Shown: positions 23,752 to 32,598 of the stretch, one piece after another
How positions within the stretch are numbered: the stretch's first letter is position 1
How the letters are laid out: every line of letters starts with the position of its first letter
Assembly: GCA_963204995.1 (NCBI GenBank)
Contig: CAUJKL010000744.1
Location: 1 to 32,674 of the forward strand
Direction: 5' to 3'
Source: Planctomycetota bacterium
GTDB taxonomy: Bacteria; Planctomycetota; Planctomycetia; Pirellulales; Pirellulaceae
DNA: 32,674 nt
Notes under the pieces: generated by a model
The model's database searches: none
What the model saw: only the letters and a program-made list of their open reading frames with translations
Told to the model about the DNA's origin: nothing
Translations under genes and position numbers: made by a program

Positions 23752-24942
23752 ATGCCAGATAGAACGTGCAACGTTGCGCTCGTCGGAACAAAGTTCATGG
23801 GCCGGGCGCATTCGAATGCTTATCTGAACGTCGCGAAGTTTTTCGATCTGCCCGTAGCGCCGGTCATGCATACGGTGGCCGCCCGCAACGAACAAGAGAC
23901 TCGCAATTTTGCAAAGCGTTGGGGATGGCAAAATGCGACGACCGATTGGCAGTCGGCCGTGGCGAACCAAGAAGTCGATCTGGTCGATATCGTGACGCCC
24001 AATAACGTCCATACCGAACACGCCATCGCCGCGCTGGAAGCGGGCAAGCATGTCGCCTGCGAAAAGCCGTTAGCAAACACGCTCGACAACGCTCGGCAGA
24101 TGGTCGAGGCTGCCGAAAAGTCGCAGGGCAAGACGTTCGTGTGGTACAACTATCGCCGCTGTCCGGCGGTGGCCTTCGCACATCAACTTTGCAAGCAAGG
24201 CAAGTTGGGCCGCATCTATCAGATCCGTGGCTGTTATCTACAGGATTGGGCCGGACCCGATACGCCGCTGATGTGGCGGTTCGATGGCGAAGTGGCAGGC
24301 AGCGGCTCGTTGGGAGATCTGTGTGCCCACACGATCGATACGGCTCGGTTTATCACGGGTGACGAAGTGAGCGAGGTGATCGGCGCTACGATGGAGACTG
24401 TGATCAAAGAACGCGTCGTACTCGAATCGTCCGGCGGCGAGATTTCCGGTCGCGGCGCGGCGACCAGCACCAAGAAGGGCGCCAGCACAGTGGACGACAT
24501 CGTGCTGTTCGTGGCTCGCATGGATAGCGGTGCCTTGGCGACTTTCGAAGCGACGCGTCTTTCGACCGGTTACAAGAACGCCAACCGCCTCGAAATCCAC
24601 GGCGAGAAGGGTGCGATCCGTTTCAACTTTGAACGGATGAACGAATTGGATTGGTACGATGCGACCTTGCCCGAGGAGTTGCAAGGTTGGTCAACCATCA
24701 ACGTTACCAATGGCAACGCGAACCATCCGTATGCTGCCGCCTGGTGGCCCGTGGCGCATGTCTTGGGTTACGAACACAGCTTCGTCAATCAAGCGGCCGA
24801 TATCTTCAATGTGATTGGAGGCCAAGCAGCCGTGGTTCCGCTGCCGGACTTTGCCGACGCATATAAAGTCCAGCGCGTGCTTGCCGCTGTTGTGGAATCT
24901 GACAAAAACCGCAGCCCCGTCAGGCTTGCGGAAATCAAATAA
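23752..24942 (+). CDS. Gfo/Idh/MocA family oxidoreductase (second of a tandem pair)
   Basis: The 396-residue cytoplasmic protein has the nucleotide-binding start VALVGTKFMGRAH and the EKP motif at 104-106. The substrate-domain region SLGDLCAHTIDTARFITG contains the expected Asp and His. AGGAG at 23740-23744 with 7-base spacing fixes the start. The sequence GCYLQDWAGPDTPLMWRF parallels GSYLQDWLFKETDWNWRL in the preceding gene, but overall the two are diverged, so this is an old duplication or two members of one pathway rather than a recent copy. A strong terminator follows 53 bp after the stop, closing the operon. Confidence 0.92.
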   Translation: MPDRTCNVALVGTKFMGRAHSNAYLNVAKFFDLPVAPVMHTVAARNEQETRNFAKRWGWQNATTDWQSAVANQEVDLVDIVTPNNVHTEHAIAALEAGKHVACEKPLANTLDNARQMVEAAEKSQGKTFVWYNYRRCPAVAFAHQLCKQGKLGRIYQIRGCYLQDWAGPDTPLMWRFDGEVAGSGSLGDLCAHTIDTARFITGDEVSEVIGATMETVIKERVVLESSGGEISGRGAATSTKKGASTVDDIVLFVARMDSGALATFEATRLSTGYKNANRLEIHGEKGAIRFNFERMNELDWYDATLPEELQGWSTINVTNGNANHPYAAAWWPVAHVLGYEHSFVNQAADIFNVIGGQAAVVPLPDFADAYKVQRVLAAVVESDKNRSPVRLAEIK

Positions 24943-24995
24943 AGCTCGGCGAACAAAGAGCGGGCTCGTGCTCGTCAAGGATTCGCTCACGAAAA

Positions 24996-25025
24996 AAGCC
25001 GCCTGCATAACAGGCGGCTTTTCTT
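24996..25025 (+). terminator. Strong rho-independent terminator of the oxidoreductase operon
   Basis: AAGCCGCCTG-CATAA-CAGGCGGCTT is a perfect 10-bp GC-rich stem with a 5-base loop followed by TTCTT. An A-run precedes the stem, so it could also stop transcription arriving from the right. Confidence 0.9.
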
Positions 25026-25374
25026 ATCCGATAGGGCCGTGGCGTTGGACTCTCTTGCGAAGAGCACAACCACCAAGGCACCTTTGTTGATGAAAGAAGC
25101 TCCGGTCGATTGCAGCGAGTGGAGTCGCTGGAAGAAAGACGAAGATCAGGCGTGCTTCTGCACTTGCCGTTAGTTGATCTTAGTCAATCCAAATTATTGG
25201 TCCCTCTGCCGGAATGCAGACCGGAGGATCTTTGTTCGTTCAATTATACTCCACAAAGTTGTGGAGTCATTCAACAGAAGCAATTAATCGGCAGATCGCT
25301 GGCAGAGGTTGCGTCGAAATGTCAGAAATCCTCGCGGCACATCGTTAAGCAATAACTGTGCCAAGCCCAAAGCA
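25026..25374. other. Intergenic stretch with an orphan VESLEERR reading frame
   Basis: No complete gene is recognised. A plus-strand frame open from about 25043 to a stop near 25355 contains RLQRVESLEERRRSG at about 25104, which resembles the N-terminal motif of planctomycete surface proteins. The residues after it have no recognised fold and there is no ATG, so this is at best a decayed fragment. Confidence 0.25.
25248..25267. repeat. Perfect 20-bp palindrome
   Basis: ACTCCACAA-AG-TTGTGGAGT is a perfect 9-bp inverted repeat with a 2-base centre in AT-rich surroundings. It could be an operator or a small cruciform. It lies over 100 bp beyond the end of the dockerin gene on the minus strand, and no gene start is near. 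Confidence 0.45.
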
Positions 25375-26466
25375 CTAAGGCAGAAATGCGTCTAAGGTGC
25401 GCAGGTACTCGCGGCTCAAGAAATCGGCAAAGATGGTTTCGTGATCGGACGGGGTTACGTGGTCATGCGAAAGAACGGCTTCCGCGACCGTTCCCAGATC
25501 AACGCTGAGTTGTTCGATAATGGCCTCGATATCCAAATTCGCAAACATCTGTGCGATTTGTGAGTGAGCATTGCCAAGGGTGGCCTGCAACGCTTGCATT
25601 TCATCGATGATGCTCGCAACCGTATCGTCGCCGTTTTGAAGTGCGTCGGTGAGGGCTTGTGTTATCCGAGCACGAGTATCGGCCTCCGCCAACTGATCGG
25701 CGAGTTGTTCAGAAAACCGAGTGACGAAACGATCCACAAGTTCCGGTCGAGCGCCAACTGGCGTTTCCGAGAAGACTCGCCACAACGCCGGATCGTGAAG
25801 ATGCTCGGTGAGTGCGTCGTCTGCGGACTGAAGCAGAACAAACGGATCGTCCTGCTCCACGGAACGTTCCAAATCCCTATCGGACAGAACGTTTCCGCTC
25901 GTCGGGGCGAGGGACTGCTGGCTCGCAGATGTTGCTTCGCCTTCGGCCGTCGCGACCGATTCGCCCAGTTCATCGGGCTCATCGTTGATATTGATCATTT
26001 GGCCGTTGCGATACCGCTCGCCAATTTCGTAGTGTCCGCCGTTCTCTAGCGTTTCCAGAAGCTCATGGGCCTGGCTCGCCGACATATTCGGGGGCAGGAA
26101 GCCCGAGTCGAGCACCTTCCGAAGTCCTTCCGCTCGCTGCTCCGGTGCCACACTACTTCTGTCATTCCCACTGTTCAGCCGGTTGATGATGTATAGAGCA
26201 TCACCAGGCGACACAACTCCGTCTCCGTTTACGTCCTTCGAGGAAGTCGCCGGTGAACCACTTGATGTGGGATCGTTCAACTCGTTGATGACCAGCAACG
26301 CGTCGAGTGGAGTCACCTCACCGTCGTAGTTTGTGTCTTCGGGGTTCGCGAAGTTCTGCGGCGGCACGTCCAGAACCGGAACGCTCGAAATCAGCAAACG
26401 CCGTTCTTCGAGCGATTCCATCGAAAGGAACCGCCGCCGGGTCCGTGTCTGATGCCTAAGAGACAT
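25375..26466 (-). CDS. Dockerin-domain surface protein with planctomycete N-terminal motif
   Basis: The 363-residue protein begins with a basic stretch and the motif ESLEERRLL at residues 17-25, the conserved N-terminal signature of planctomycete extracellular proteins. Two type I dockerin-like calcium loops follow, DTNYDGEVTPLDALLVI at about 44-60 and DVNGDGVVSPGDALYII at 78-94, with Asp/Asn calcium ligands in EF-hand spacing. The rest is acidic, helical and without recognised domains (residues about 200-363), lacking cysteines and enzyme motifs. It is probably exported and calcium-binding, perhaps an anchoring or scaffolding protein; no cohesin partner is in the window. GGAG with 6-base spacing supports the start, and a promoter lies 46-74 bp upstream. 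Confidence 0.82.
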   Translation of the reverse strand: MSLRHQTRTRRRFLSMESLEERRLLISSVPVLDVPPQNFANPEDTNYDGEVTPLDALLVINELNDPTSSGSPATSSKDVNGDGVVSPGDALYIINRLNSGNDRSSVAPEQRAEGLRKVLDSGFLPPNMSASQAHELLETLENGGHYEIGERYRNGQMININDEPDELGESVATAEGEATSASQQSLAPTSGNVLSDRDLERSVEQDDPFVLLQSADDALTEHLHDPALWRVFSETPVGARPELVDRFVTRFSEQLADQLAEADTRARITQALTDALQNGDDTVASIIDEMQALQATLGNAHSQIAQMFANLDIEAIIEQLSVDLGTVAEAVLSHDHVTPSDHETIFADFLSREYLRTLDAFLP

Positions 26467-26511
26467 CCAATGCTCCGAAGAAAAGAAGTAACAAAAAGAG
26501 TTGCACGCTGT

Positions 26512-26540
26512 ATTCTAGCAGTGCCCGACAAGTGGGTCAC
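26512..26540 (-). promoter_or_regulatory. Promoter of the dockerin gene
   Basis: On the minus strand GTGACC (26540-26535) and TAGAAT (26517-26512) are spaced by 17 bases, about 46 bp upstream of the ATG. The -10 hexamer is identical to that of the tRNA-His promoter. The divergent metallopeptidase gene probably has its own promoter in the same 156-bp gap; TAATAT at 26593-26598 is a candidate -10 without a clear -35. Confidence 0.5.
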
Positions 26541-26622
26541 GCGTTTTGTTAGCTCGTAAACCATTTACAGTACAGAGATTAGGCGTGTCACTTAATATTC
26601 CGGCGCAGTCGATAAGACACCT

Positions 26623-28527
26623 GTGCGTGGCTCCGTCGCAAACGATCGGGCGCACGTTACACTAGAAAGAGGCAAGCAGAGGCGGTTGATCGGAAGGAAG
26701 ATTCGCATCTTAAACACGCAATTTCGCAAGCGATTCGCCCTCGCATCGGTTCTGATACTAGCTGCCTCCTGTCAGTTCAGCGATGCACAGGAAGGGAAGT
26801 ACACCGAATTGCAGTCCGAGTTCGGTGAACGACTCGCCCAACTCGCGAACAAATGCGACGAATTAAAACTCGCCGATCAGGCCGCGATCACCAGGAATTG
26901 GCTCGTCGAACGAAGCGCGGGACGACAGTTCCTGTTCGTCGAAAACGACACCGATCCACATCTGCCATCGGACGAGGCCTCGGAGCTCGTTAAGTTTTGG
27001 TATCGCAAGTTCCTGCAGCTGCGAACGGAGCACGCTGCGGGATTGTTCGGGTTGGCGGACGAGATCGCCAAAAGCGGCGATGGCACGACGGCATATCAGC
27101 TCCTGCATGAGATCCTGCATCACGATCCTACGCACAAGGAGACGCGGCGAGTGCTGGGACTTGGTGCACCTTCGTCTTCGCGCATTGCTCGCCGCCCAGG
27201 AACGCGAAACCATCCGGACTTTGGCTGGCAGCGAGGGCGCTATTGGCAGATCGAATCGGAACACTACCGGATTACGACGAATGCGAGTGCGGACGCCGGA
27301 GCGGAACTCGCGAGCAAACTCGAAACCTTTCATTCGGTGTGGCAGCAGGTGTTTTTTCGCTACTGGAGTGCCAACGAATCGCTCGTCGAGCGATTTCGCG
27401 GTGGCAACTCGCGGTTGGGGACACGCAAGAAACTCGCCGTGGTGTTGTTCGCCGATCGCGATGCGTACGTCAAGCAGCTCGAGCGTTACGAACCGCAAAT
27501 CGGCATCTCGCTGGGTTACTACATGAAAGGCGAGCAGACGGCGTTCTTCTACGCCGGCGACGAAAGCGTCGAGCCAACTTGGTATCACGAAGCGACGCAT
27601 CAGCTGTTTCAAGAGCTGGGAGATTCGATCGCCGACGTCGGCGAGATCTCGAACTTCTGGATCGTCGAAGGCATTGCCGTTTATATGGAGTCGCTTGTCG
27701 CTCACGACGGATACTTGACGCTGGGTGGAGTCGATGCCGAGCGATTGCAGTACGCCCGAGTTCGGGCACTGACCGGTGAGTTCTATCTCCCGCTGGCCGA
27801 TTTGGTTCGCCTCGGACGTGAAGACTTGCAGCGACATAAAGACATTCGACACATCTACACGCAAGCCGCGGGCCTCACCCATTTCTTAATGGATGGCGCG
27901 AACCGAGGACATCGCCAAGCATTGGTTGACTTCATCACACTGTTGTACCTTGGTCGCGCGGAACCGAACACGCTGGCTTCGCGCTGTGGTGTCAGCCTGG
28001 AAGCACTCGACCAAGAGTACAAAGCGTTTCTTGACGTACGTGACGACGATTTGGTCCATCTGAATCCGCCACACACCGTGAAGAATCTCGCCCTCGGCCG
28101 CACCACGATTACCGATGCCGGTCTCGAACGGCTGGCTAAATACACGGATCTGGAATGGTTGGATGTGTCATTCACGAAGACGACGGACGGAGGAATTACA
28201 CATCTCGCCGATGCCTTGCAGCTGAAGCGATTGAATTTGGAAGGCACCGCGATCACGGATACTTCGGCCGAGATCGTTGCTCGCCTTTCGCAACTCGAAG
28301 AACTCGACCTCTCTGACACCAAGATCACCGACGCGGGGGTGGCACGCTTGGCACAACTCACGCGTCTCAAATCGTTGTGGCTGACGAAGACACAAGTGAG
28401 CGACGCGTGTCTCGATCAACTGCGAACATTAAAACAACTCGAGTTCCTCGAGGTCAGCCAAACCAACGTCACGGCAGACGCCTTCGCCAAGCTGAAGGCG
28501 GCCCTCCCTCAACTCAATCGAGAATAG
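26623..28527 (+). CDS. Exported DUF1570-like zinc metallopeptidase fused to leucine-rich repeats
   Basis: Up to 634 residues. A membrane or signal segment (FALASVLILAASCQFSDA) lies at about 38-55, so the first 30 residues may not be translated. The ORF starts with GTG at 26623; a TTG at 26686 preceded by AGAGG is an alternative, and the true start is unresolved. The central domain carries the zinc motif HEATH at 322-326 and a downstream glutamate E349 (EGIAVYMES), the gluzincin arrangement seen in DUF1570/peptidase MA-like proteins. From about residue 485 onward are leucine-rich repeats of the ITDAGLERL type, about six units. Target proteins are unknown; the repeats probably bind a partner. 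The creatininase-family gene starts 18 bp downstream in the same direction. Confidence 0.82.
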   Translation: MRGSVANDRAHVTLERGKQRRLIGRKIRILNTQFRKRFALASVLILAASCQFSDAQEGKYTELQSEFGERLAQLANKCDELKLADQAAITRNWLVERSAGRQFLFVENDTDPHLPSDEASELVKFWYRKFLQLRTEHAAGLFGLADEIAKSGDGTTAYQLLHEILHHDPTHKETRRVLGLGAPSSSRIARRPGTRNHPDFGWQRGRYWQIESEHYRITTNASADAGAELASKLETFHSVWQQVFFRYWSANESLVERFRGGNSRLGTRKKLAVVLFADRDAYVKQLERYEPQIGISLGYYMKGEQTAFFYAGDESVEPTWYHEATHQLFQELGDSIADVGEISNFWIVEGIAVYMESLVAHDGYLTLGGVDAERLQYARVRALTGEFYLPLADLVRLGREDLQRHKDIRHIYTQAAGLTHFLMDGANRGHRQALVDFITLLYLGRAEPNTLASRCGVSLEALDQEYKAFLDVRDDDLVHLNPPHTVKNLALGRTTITDAGLERLAKYTDLEWLDVSFTKTTDGGITHLADALQLKRLNLEGTAITDTSAEIVARLSQLEELDLSDTKITDAGVARLAQLTRLKSLWLTKTQVSDACLDQLRTLKQLEFLEVSQTNVTADAFAKLKAALPQLNRE

Positions 28528-28545
28528 AACGGATCGGATCGAGAT

Positions 28546-29346
28546 ATGGATCAGCAGACAGAGGCTCGGCCTTGGATTCTGGCGGAAGCCAACTATGCGT
28601 ACACGAAAGAGAATCCGTACGAAGTCGCCGTGTTGCCGCTTGGTGCCACCGAGCCGCACAACCTGCACTTGCCCTACGGCACGGACGTGTTCGAAGGCAC
28701 GCTCATCGGTGAGCACATCTGCGAAGCGGCTCATCATCAAGGAGCCAAGGTCGTGTTGTTGCCGACGATTCCGTACGGCACCGAAACCAACTTGCGTGAG
28801 TTCCCGCTCGCGATGAACTTGAATCCGACGACTTTGTTTCAAGTCATCAAGGATCTCGTCGCGTCGCTAGAAAAATCGGGGGTTCGCAAGCTCTTGTTAT
28901 TAAACAGCCATGGCGGCAACGATCTGAAGCCGATGTTGCGAGAGCTGTATGGCACGACCCGCGTGCAGATTTTCTTATGCAATTGGTATCAGATCATCGG
29001 CGACTTGTATGGCTCTGTCTTCGAGAACCGCGATGATCACGCCGGCGAGGTGGAAACCTCGTTCATCCTGGCCTACTTCCCGCACCTCGTGGGGAAGAAC
29101 GCCGACGGAACCTTGATCGCCGATCAAGGAGCAACCGCAACGAGTCGCTTTACCGCCATCAACGCAGGCTGGGTTTCCATCACTCGCCCCTGGCACTTGC
29201 TCACCACGAATGCTGGCTCCGGCAATCCCCACGCCGCGACCGCTGACAAAGGCCGACAACTGATGGAATTTCTCATCGAACATCTGGGCGGCTTTATCGT
29301 TGAGTTGTCGAACTCTACAATCGACGAACGATTCCCATTTGCGTAG
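28546..29346 (+). CDS. Creatininase family protein
   Basis: The 266-residue protein belongs to the creatininase/creatinine amidohydrolase fold, a metal-dependent amidohydrolase family of similar length. Likely metal ligands are E36 and H38 (GATEPHNLHLP), D47 (YGTD), H122 (NSHGGN) and E168 (DDHAGEVETS), so the centre looks intact. Many relatives act on compounds other than creatinine, for example in coenzyme or sugar pathways, so the substrate is left open. No signal peptide is present, so it is cytoplasmic, unlike the exported metallopeptidase encoded 18 bp upstream; the close spacing still suggests cotranscription. The ribosome binding site is weak. Confidence 0.88.
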   Translation: MDQQTEARPWILAEANYAYTKENPYEVAVLPLGATEPHNLHLPYGTDVFEGTLIGEHICEAAHHQGAKVVLLPTIPYGTETNLREFPLAMNLNPTTLFQVIKDLVASLEKSGVRKLLLLNSHGGNDLKPMLRELYGTTRVQIFLCNWYQIIGDLYGSVFENRDDHAGEVETSFILAYFPHLVGKNADGTLIADQGATATSRFTAINAGWVSITRPWHLLTTNAGSGNPHAATADKGRQLMEFLIEHLGGFIVELSNSTIDERFPFA

Positions 29347-29545
29347 GGCGGGCCGTGACCACCATTGGGAATACTGGGGCAGCTCACCTTACGAATTTGC
29401 GCCACGGACTAACCGCAGTCACGTGCATACTCGGTTTGGCCACCATCGACGGTATCCAATACTTCTTGCTCGACAGCTCGAGAACGCATCAAATCAAGTG
29501 AGTCGTTGGCCGAAAAAGACTCCCGACCCCCTTCGCTCTCCATCA

Positions 29546-32497
29546 CTACGGTCCGAAGCACAAAAGCTGACCGTTTTCCAAGGTCACGAAAAGCCGTCCA
29601 TTCGCGTCGATCGCGGTCCCACCTTTGACGGCGTCGGCCGGCAAGTTGTGCGACCATGTATCAGCGCCATCTGTCATGTTGACGGCGATCAAAAATGGTT
29701 TGTCCGGCGTCCGGTCGGCATGGCCGGTCGCCAGCAGCCTGTCGGGCGAAACTACGAAACTGGTGAAGCGGCGGTCTTGCTTGTCTTCCCACAGAGTCTT
29801 GGGTGTGGGGGCGTTCTGGCCTCGACGACGCAGAAACTCGCGGGCTTCGTCCTTGATCTGTGCGCCTGGTGGCAACGGTGTCTGCAAAGCCAGGTTGCCG
29901 AACACGCTGCCCTCGTAACTGGCATCGTGGCACAACACGTTTCCATCGCCGCACTTGTAGTCGAGCGACACGAACTTGCCGTACTCCGGATAATACGGAT
30001 AAAAGGCAGTTCGATACTCCGACGTCACTTGATTCTTCGGCGTATTCAAACAGTTCAAAGTCTTGAGATCGAAGCGTGCGACTTCGTAGACGCCTCCGCC
30101 GTGGAATCGCAACTCGCCATCCACGATCATCAAATCGCCCTGCATGCTGATCCCGCCGTTGACTTGCTCGGCAAGCTTGCCGGACTTATCGTTCTCAGCT
30201 TTCAAAGCACCGCTGACCGCGTCCAGGGCCACGATGTGTGTGCCATCGTAATGCGTAATGCCAGCCGCTGCGTAGACAGTTCCGTTCTCGACAACCACGC
30301 CACCCGCGACTGGCCACGACGAGATGAGCTTCCCAAAGACCGGAATCAAACGGTCTTCGGGTGCGACGCGATAGGTCCACAAGAGGCGGCCCGTGCGTGC
30401 CTCGAAGGCATACACTTGGCCGTCCGCCGAGCCGACGAACAACCGATCCTGGGCAACGGTCGGCGGATAATAAACCGGCCCGGACGTGTAACTCTTCCAA
30501 ACGGACTTGCCAGCGGTATCGAACGCCTGGACAACTCCCGTACGATCCGCGACAAACACCAAACCGCCAGCAACGATCGGTGCAGTGGGCAGTTCGGTTG
30601 CGGAAACGTTCGCGGTCCATTGCAGCTTGACATTGGTCGGCACGGGGAGCGAGGTGATGTCGGACCTGCGGTTGTCACCGCGGTACGTGATCCAATCGCT
30701 CGGTTGCGCGTTGAGTGGCTGTACCTTGTCCAAGTTGCCATGCACGACGAGACGTGGCGAGTCACTTCGATTCATCGCCTTGGCCGGTGTGGGGCACAGT
30801 CCAATATTGCCATACAGCGACAGTTGGCACCCGCACATCCACGGGCCCCAATACAAGTGACCGTTCGAAATCAACACGCCGTCCTGGCACGGTGGTCGCA
30901 TCGGCGCGATGTGTTGTGCCGTGTTGGTGTCTGTCATTACGCGCACGGTTCCGCCGGTGGCTCGGTAGAAAATACTGTCGACGCAACCCGTGGCACGCGT
31001 GCAAGCTCGGCGAGCCGGGAATTGATCGAGGATCGCTCCGGTGGCGTAATCCAAACGAACACCATTCGATCCCTGTGGACCGGCGGCGTAAATCGCATCC
31101 TTTCGCAGAACCAGTTGCAGGTTCCCCTCTGGGTGCGTCCAAGCGAGCTTACCGTCGCGGGCCGAGGCGACTACCATCCTGCTGCGCTGCGGACCGGCGA
31201 AAAAAACGTAATCGTCGTTGCACTTCATGTAGCACGACGTCGAGTAGCCCGTGGTGTAATGCTGCGCCTTCTCGTTAGCAGCAATCGCGCCTAACAACTC
31301 TTTGTCGGAGTTCTTCCACACGACCTGCCCGTCGGCGGCATTGATACAGGCCAGGAATTTCTCGGGGCTGTAGGCGTAGATCCGACCGCCCTTCATGCAG
31401 AACGCTCGCGAATCGAGGAACTGTTCGTCGCGATAATGCCACAACGGCTGCTTCGTCTTCAGATCGATCGCCACGATCGTGCGGCCAAAACCAAATGACT
31501 TGGCGGGGTCCGAATAGTCGTGCCCCTTCCACATGCCCCACGGCCAATGGCCCAGTCCGCGGCGATCCGAGCGCTGAGTATCGACTTGAATTTCGAGATT
31601 CCCCACCAAGCCATATAAGATGCCGTTCTCGATGGCCATCCATTTCCATACAGGCCCATCCGTGATCTCTTCGGGAATCGTGATCTGATCGCGAACTTCT
31701 CCGCTAAGTGCGTCGATGAACTTGCACGACTCGTGATCGCCCAAGTACAGCCCGTCGTCGGTCGCGACCATCGTATTGCGATGGATCATAAATCCCGGCG
31801 GATTGGGGCGACTCCAAAGTATCGTTCCGTTGTACGCGTTGATGCAGAGCAAGGTGTTCAGCATCGCGTTCTGATTCGCCTTGTGGGCGATGTGTCCCAT
31901 GGCCTTATAGATCCGCCCACCCGCAATGACAGTTTGTTCGGGCATGGGGCTGAACTTGGGATCGGCAATGAACTGAGTTCGGAAGTCGCCGCGCACGAGT
32001 TGGTCGTTCGACTGGGGATTGTTATCCGCTCCGTGATACGGATGCGTCCATTCGTCGATTCCGTCGGGAATCGGTTTCACCAGTTGACGCTCGCCAACGA
32101 AAGCCGCTGCACGCGGCCGCAATGCACGTAGCAACTCGGCGTCCTCCACTTGCTCGATCGCCGACGAAGCAACATAGACGCCATCTGCAATGTTGTCGCC
32201 GAGATGCACCGATTTGAGCGAGCCCGATCCCACGAAGATACGCGTGCCAAGCAGGGCTGCTTCGTCGGCAGCTTGTCGAACGGATGAAACTTGTGCGCCA
32301 TCTGCGGATTGAAAGTAGATCGTCAATCCACTTGTCTTGGCGAGATCGACGAGCCGTTGGGCGTTCCCATCGGGGAGATCCAGCACACAAATAATGCCGC
32401 GCTGAACGCTGACGTGGCCCAGCACGTCAACTGGCGTTTCCGAGACACCCATCACCAGACTGACTGCGAACGAAGCAACATACGCTAACGAATTCAT
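29546..32497 (-). CDS. PQQ-type beta-propeller protein with a degenerate methyltransferase-like N-terminal domain
   Basis: The 983-residue exported protein has a signal sequence (MNSLAYVASFAVSLVMG). Residues of about 25-140 resemble the class I methyltransferase-like module often fused to planctomycete PQQ proteins, but the glycine-rich cofactor loop is replaced by LDLPDG, so methyl transfer is unlikely. The rest is a series of PQQ/quinoprotein-like propeller blades (for example GQVVWKNSDKELLG, GRLLWTYRVAPEDRL, GADTWSHNLPADAV). Whether it binds PQQ or only has the fold is unknown; the window has no PQQ synthesis genes. The frame opens at 32521, but GGAGG with 8-base spacing points to the ATG at 32497. 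A long plus-strand open frame over this gene is a shadow. Confidence 0.87.
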   Translation of the reverse strand: MNSLAYVASFAVSLVMGVSETPVDVLGHVSVQRGIICVLDLPDGNAQRLVDLAKTSGLTIYFQSADGAQVSSVRQAADEAALLGTRIFVGSGSLKSVHLGDNIADGVYVASSAIEQVEDAELLRALRPRAAAFVGERQLVKPIPDGIDEWTHPYHGADNNPQSNDQLVRGDFRTQFIADPKFSPMPEQTVIAGGRIYKAMGHIAHKANQNAMLNTLLCINAYNGTILWSRPNPPGFMIHRNTMVATDDGLYLGDHESCKFIDALSGEVRDQITIPEEITDGPVWKWMAIENGILYGLVGNLEIQVDTQRSDRRGLGHWPWGMWKGHDYSDPAKSFGFGRTIVAIDLKTKQPLWHYRDEQFLDSRAFCMKGGRIYAYSPEKFLACINAADGQVVWKNSDKELLGAIAANEKAQHYTTGYSTSCYMKCNDDYVFFAGPQRSRMVVASARDGKLAWTHPEGNLQLVLRKDAIYAAGPQGSNGVRLDYATGAILDQFPARRACTRATGCVDSIFYRATGGTVRVMTDTNTAQHIAPMRPPCQDGVLISNGHLYWGPWMCGCQLSLYGNIGLCPTPAKAMNRSDSPRLVVHGNLDKVQPLNAQPSDWITYRGDNRRSDITSLPVPTNVKLQWTANVSATELPTAPIVAGGLVFVADRTGVVQAFDTAGKSVWKSYTSGPVYYPPTVAQDRLFVGSADGQVYAFEARTGRLLWTYRVAPEDRLIPVFGKLISSWPVAGGVVVENGTVYAAAGITHYDGTHIVALDAVSGALKAENDKSGKLAEQVNGGISMQGDLMIVDGELRFHGGGVYEVARFDLKTLNCLNTPKNQVTSEYRTAFYPYYPEYGKFVSLDYKCGDGNVLCHDASYEGSVFGNLALQTPLPPGAQIKDEAREFLRRRGQNAPTPKTLWEDKQDRRFTSFVVSPDRLLATGHADRTPDKPFLIAVNMTDGADTWSHNLPADAVKGGTAIDANGRLFVTLENGQLLCFGP

Positions 32498-32598
32498 CGT
32501 CACGACCTCCGATTGCGGCAAGTGATACGAGGCAGATTGCGATTAGTTTACAGCGCGCAAACCAACGCTGCACGCGCCGATTCGTGCGTTTTAGCGGA

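Noticed and set aside
29300-31294. Long plus-strand open frame of 664 codons over the PQQ-type gene
   Set aside because: It is antisense to a well-supported propeller protein, has no recognisable domain and a composition rich in Arg, Val and His typical of shadow frames in high-GC genes.
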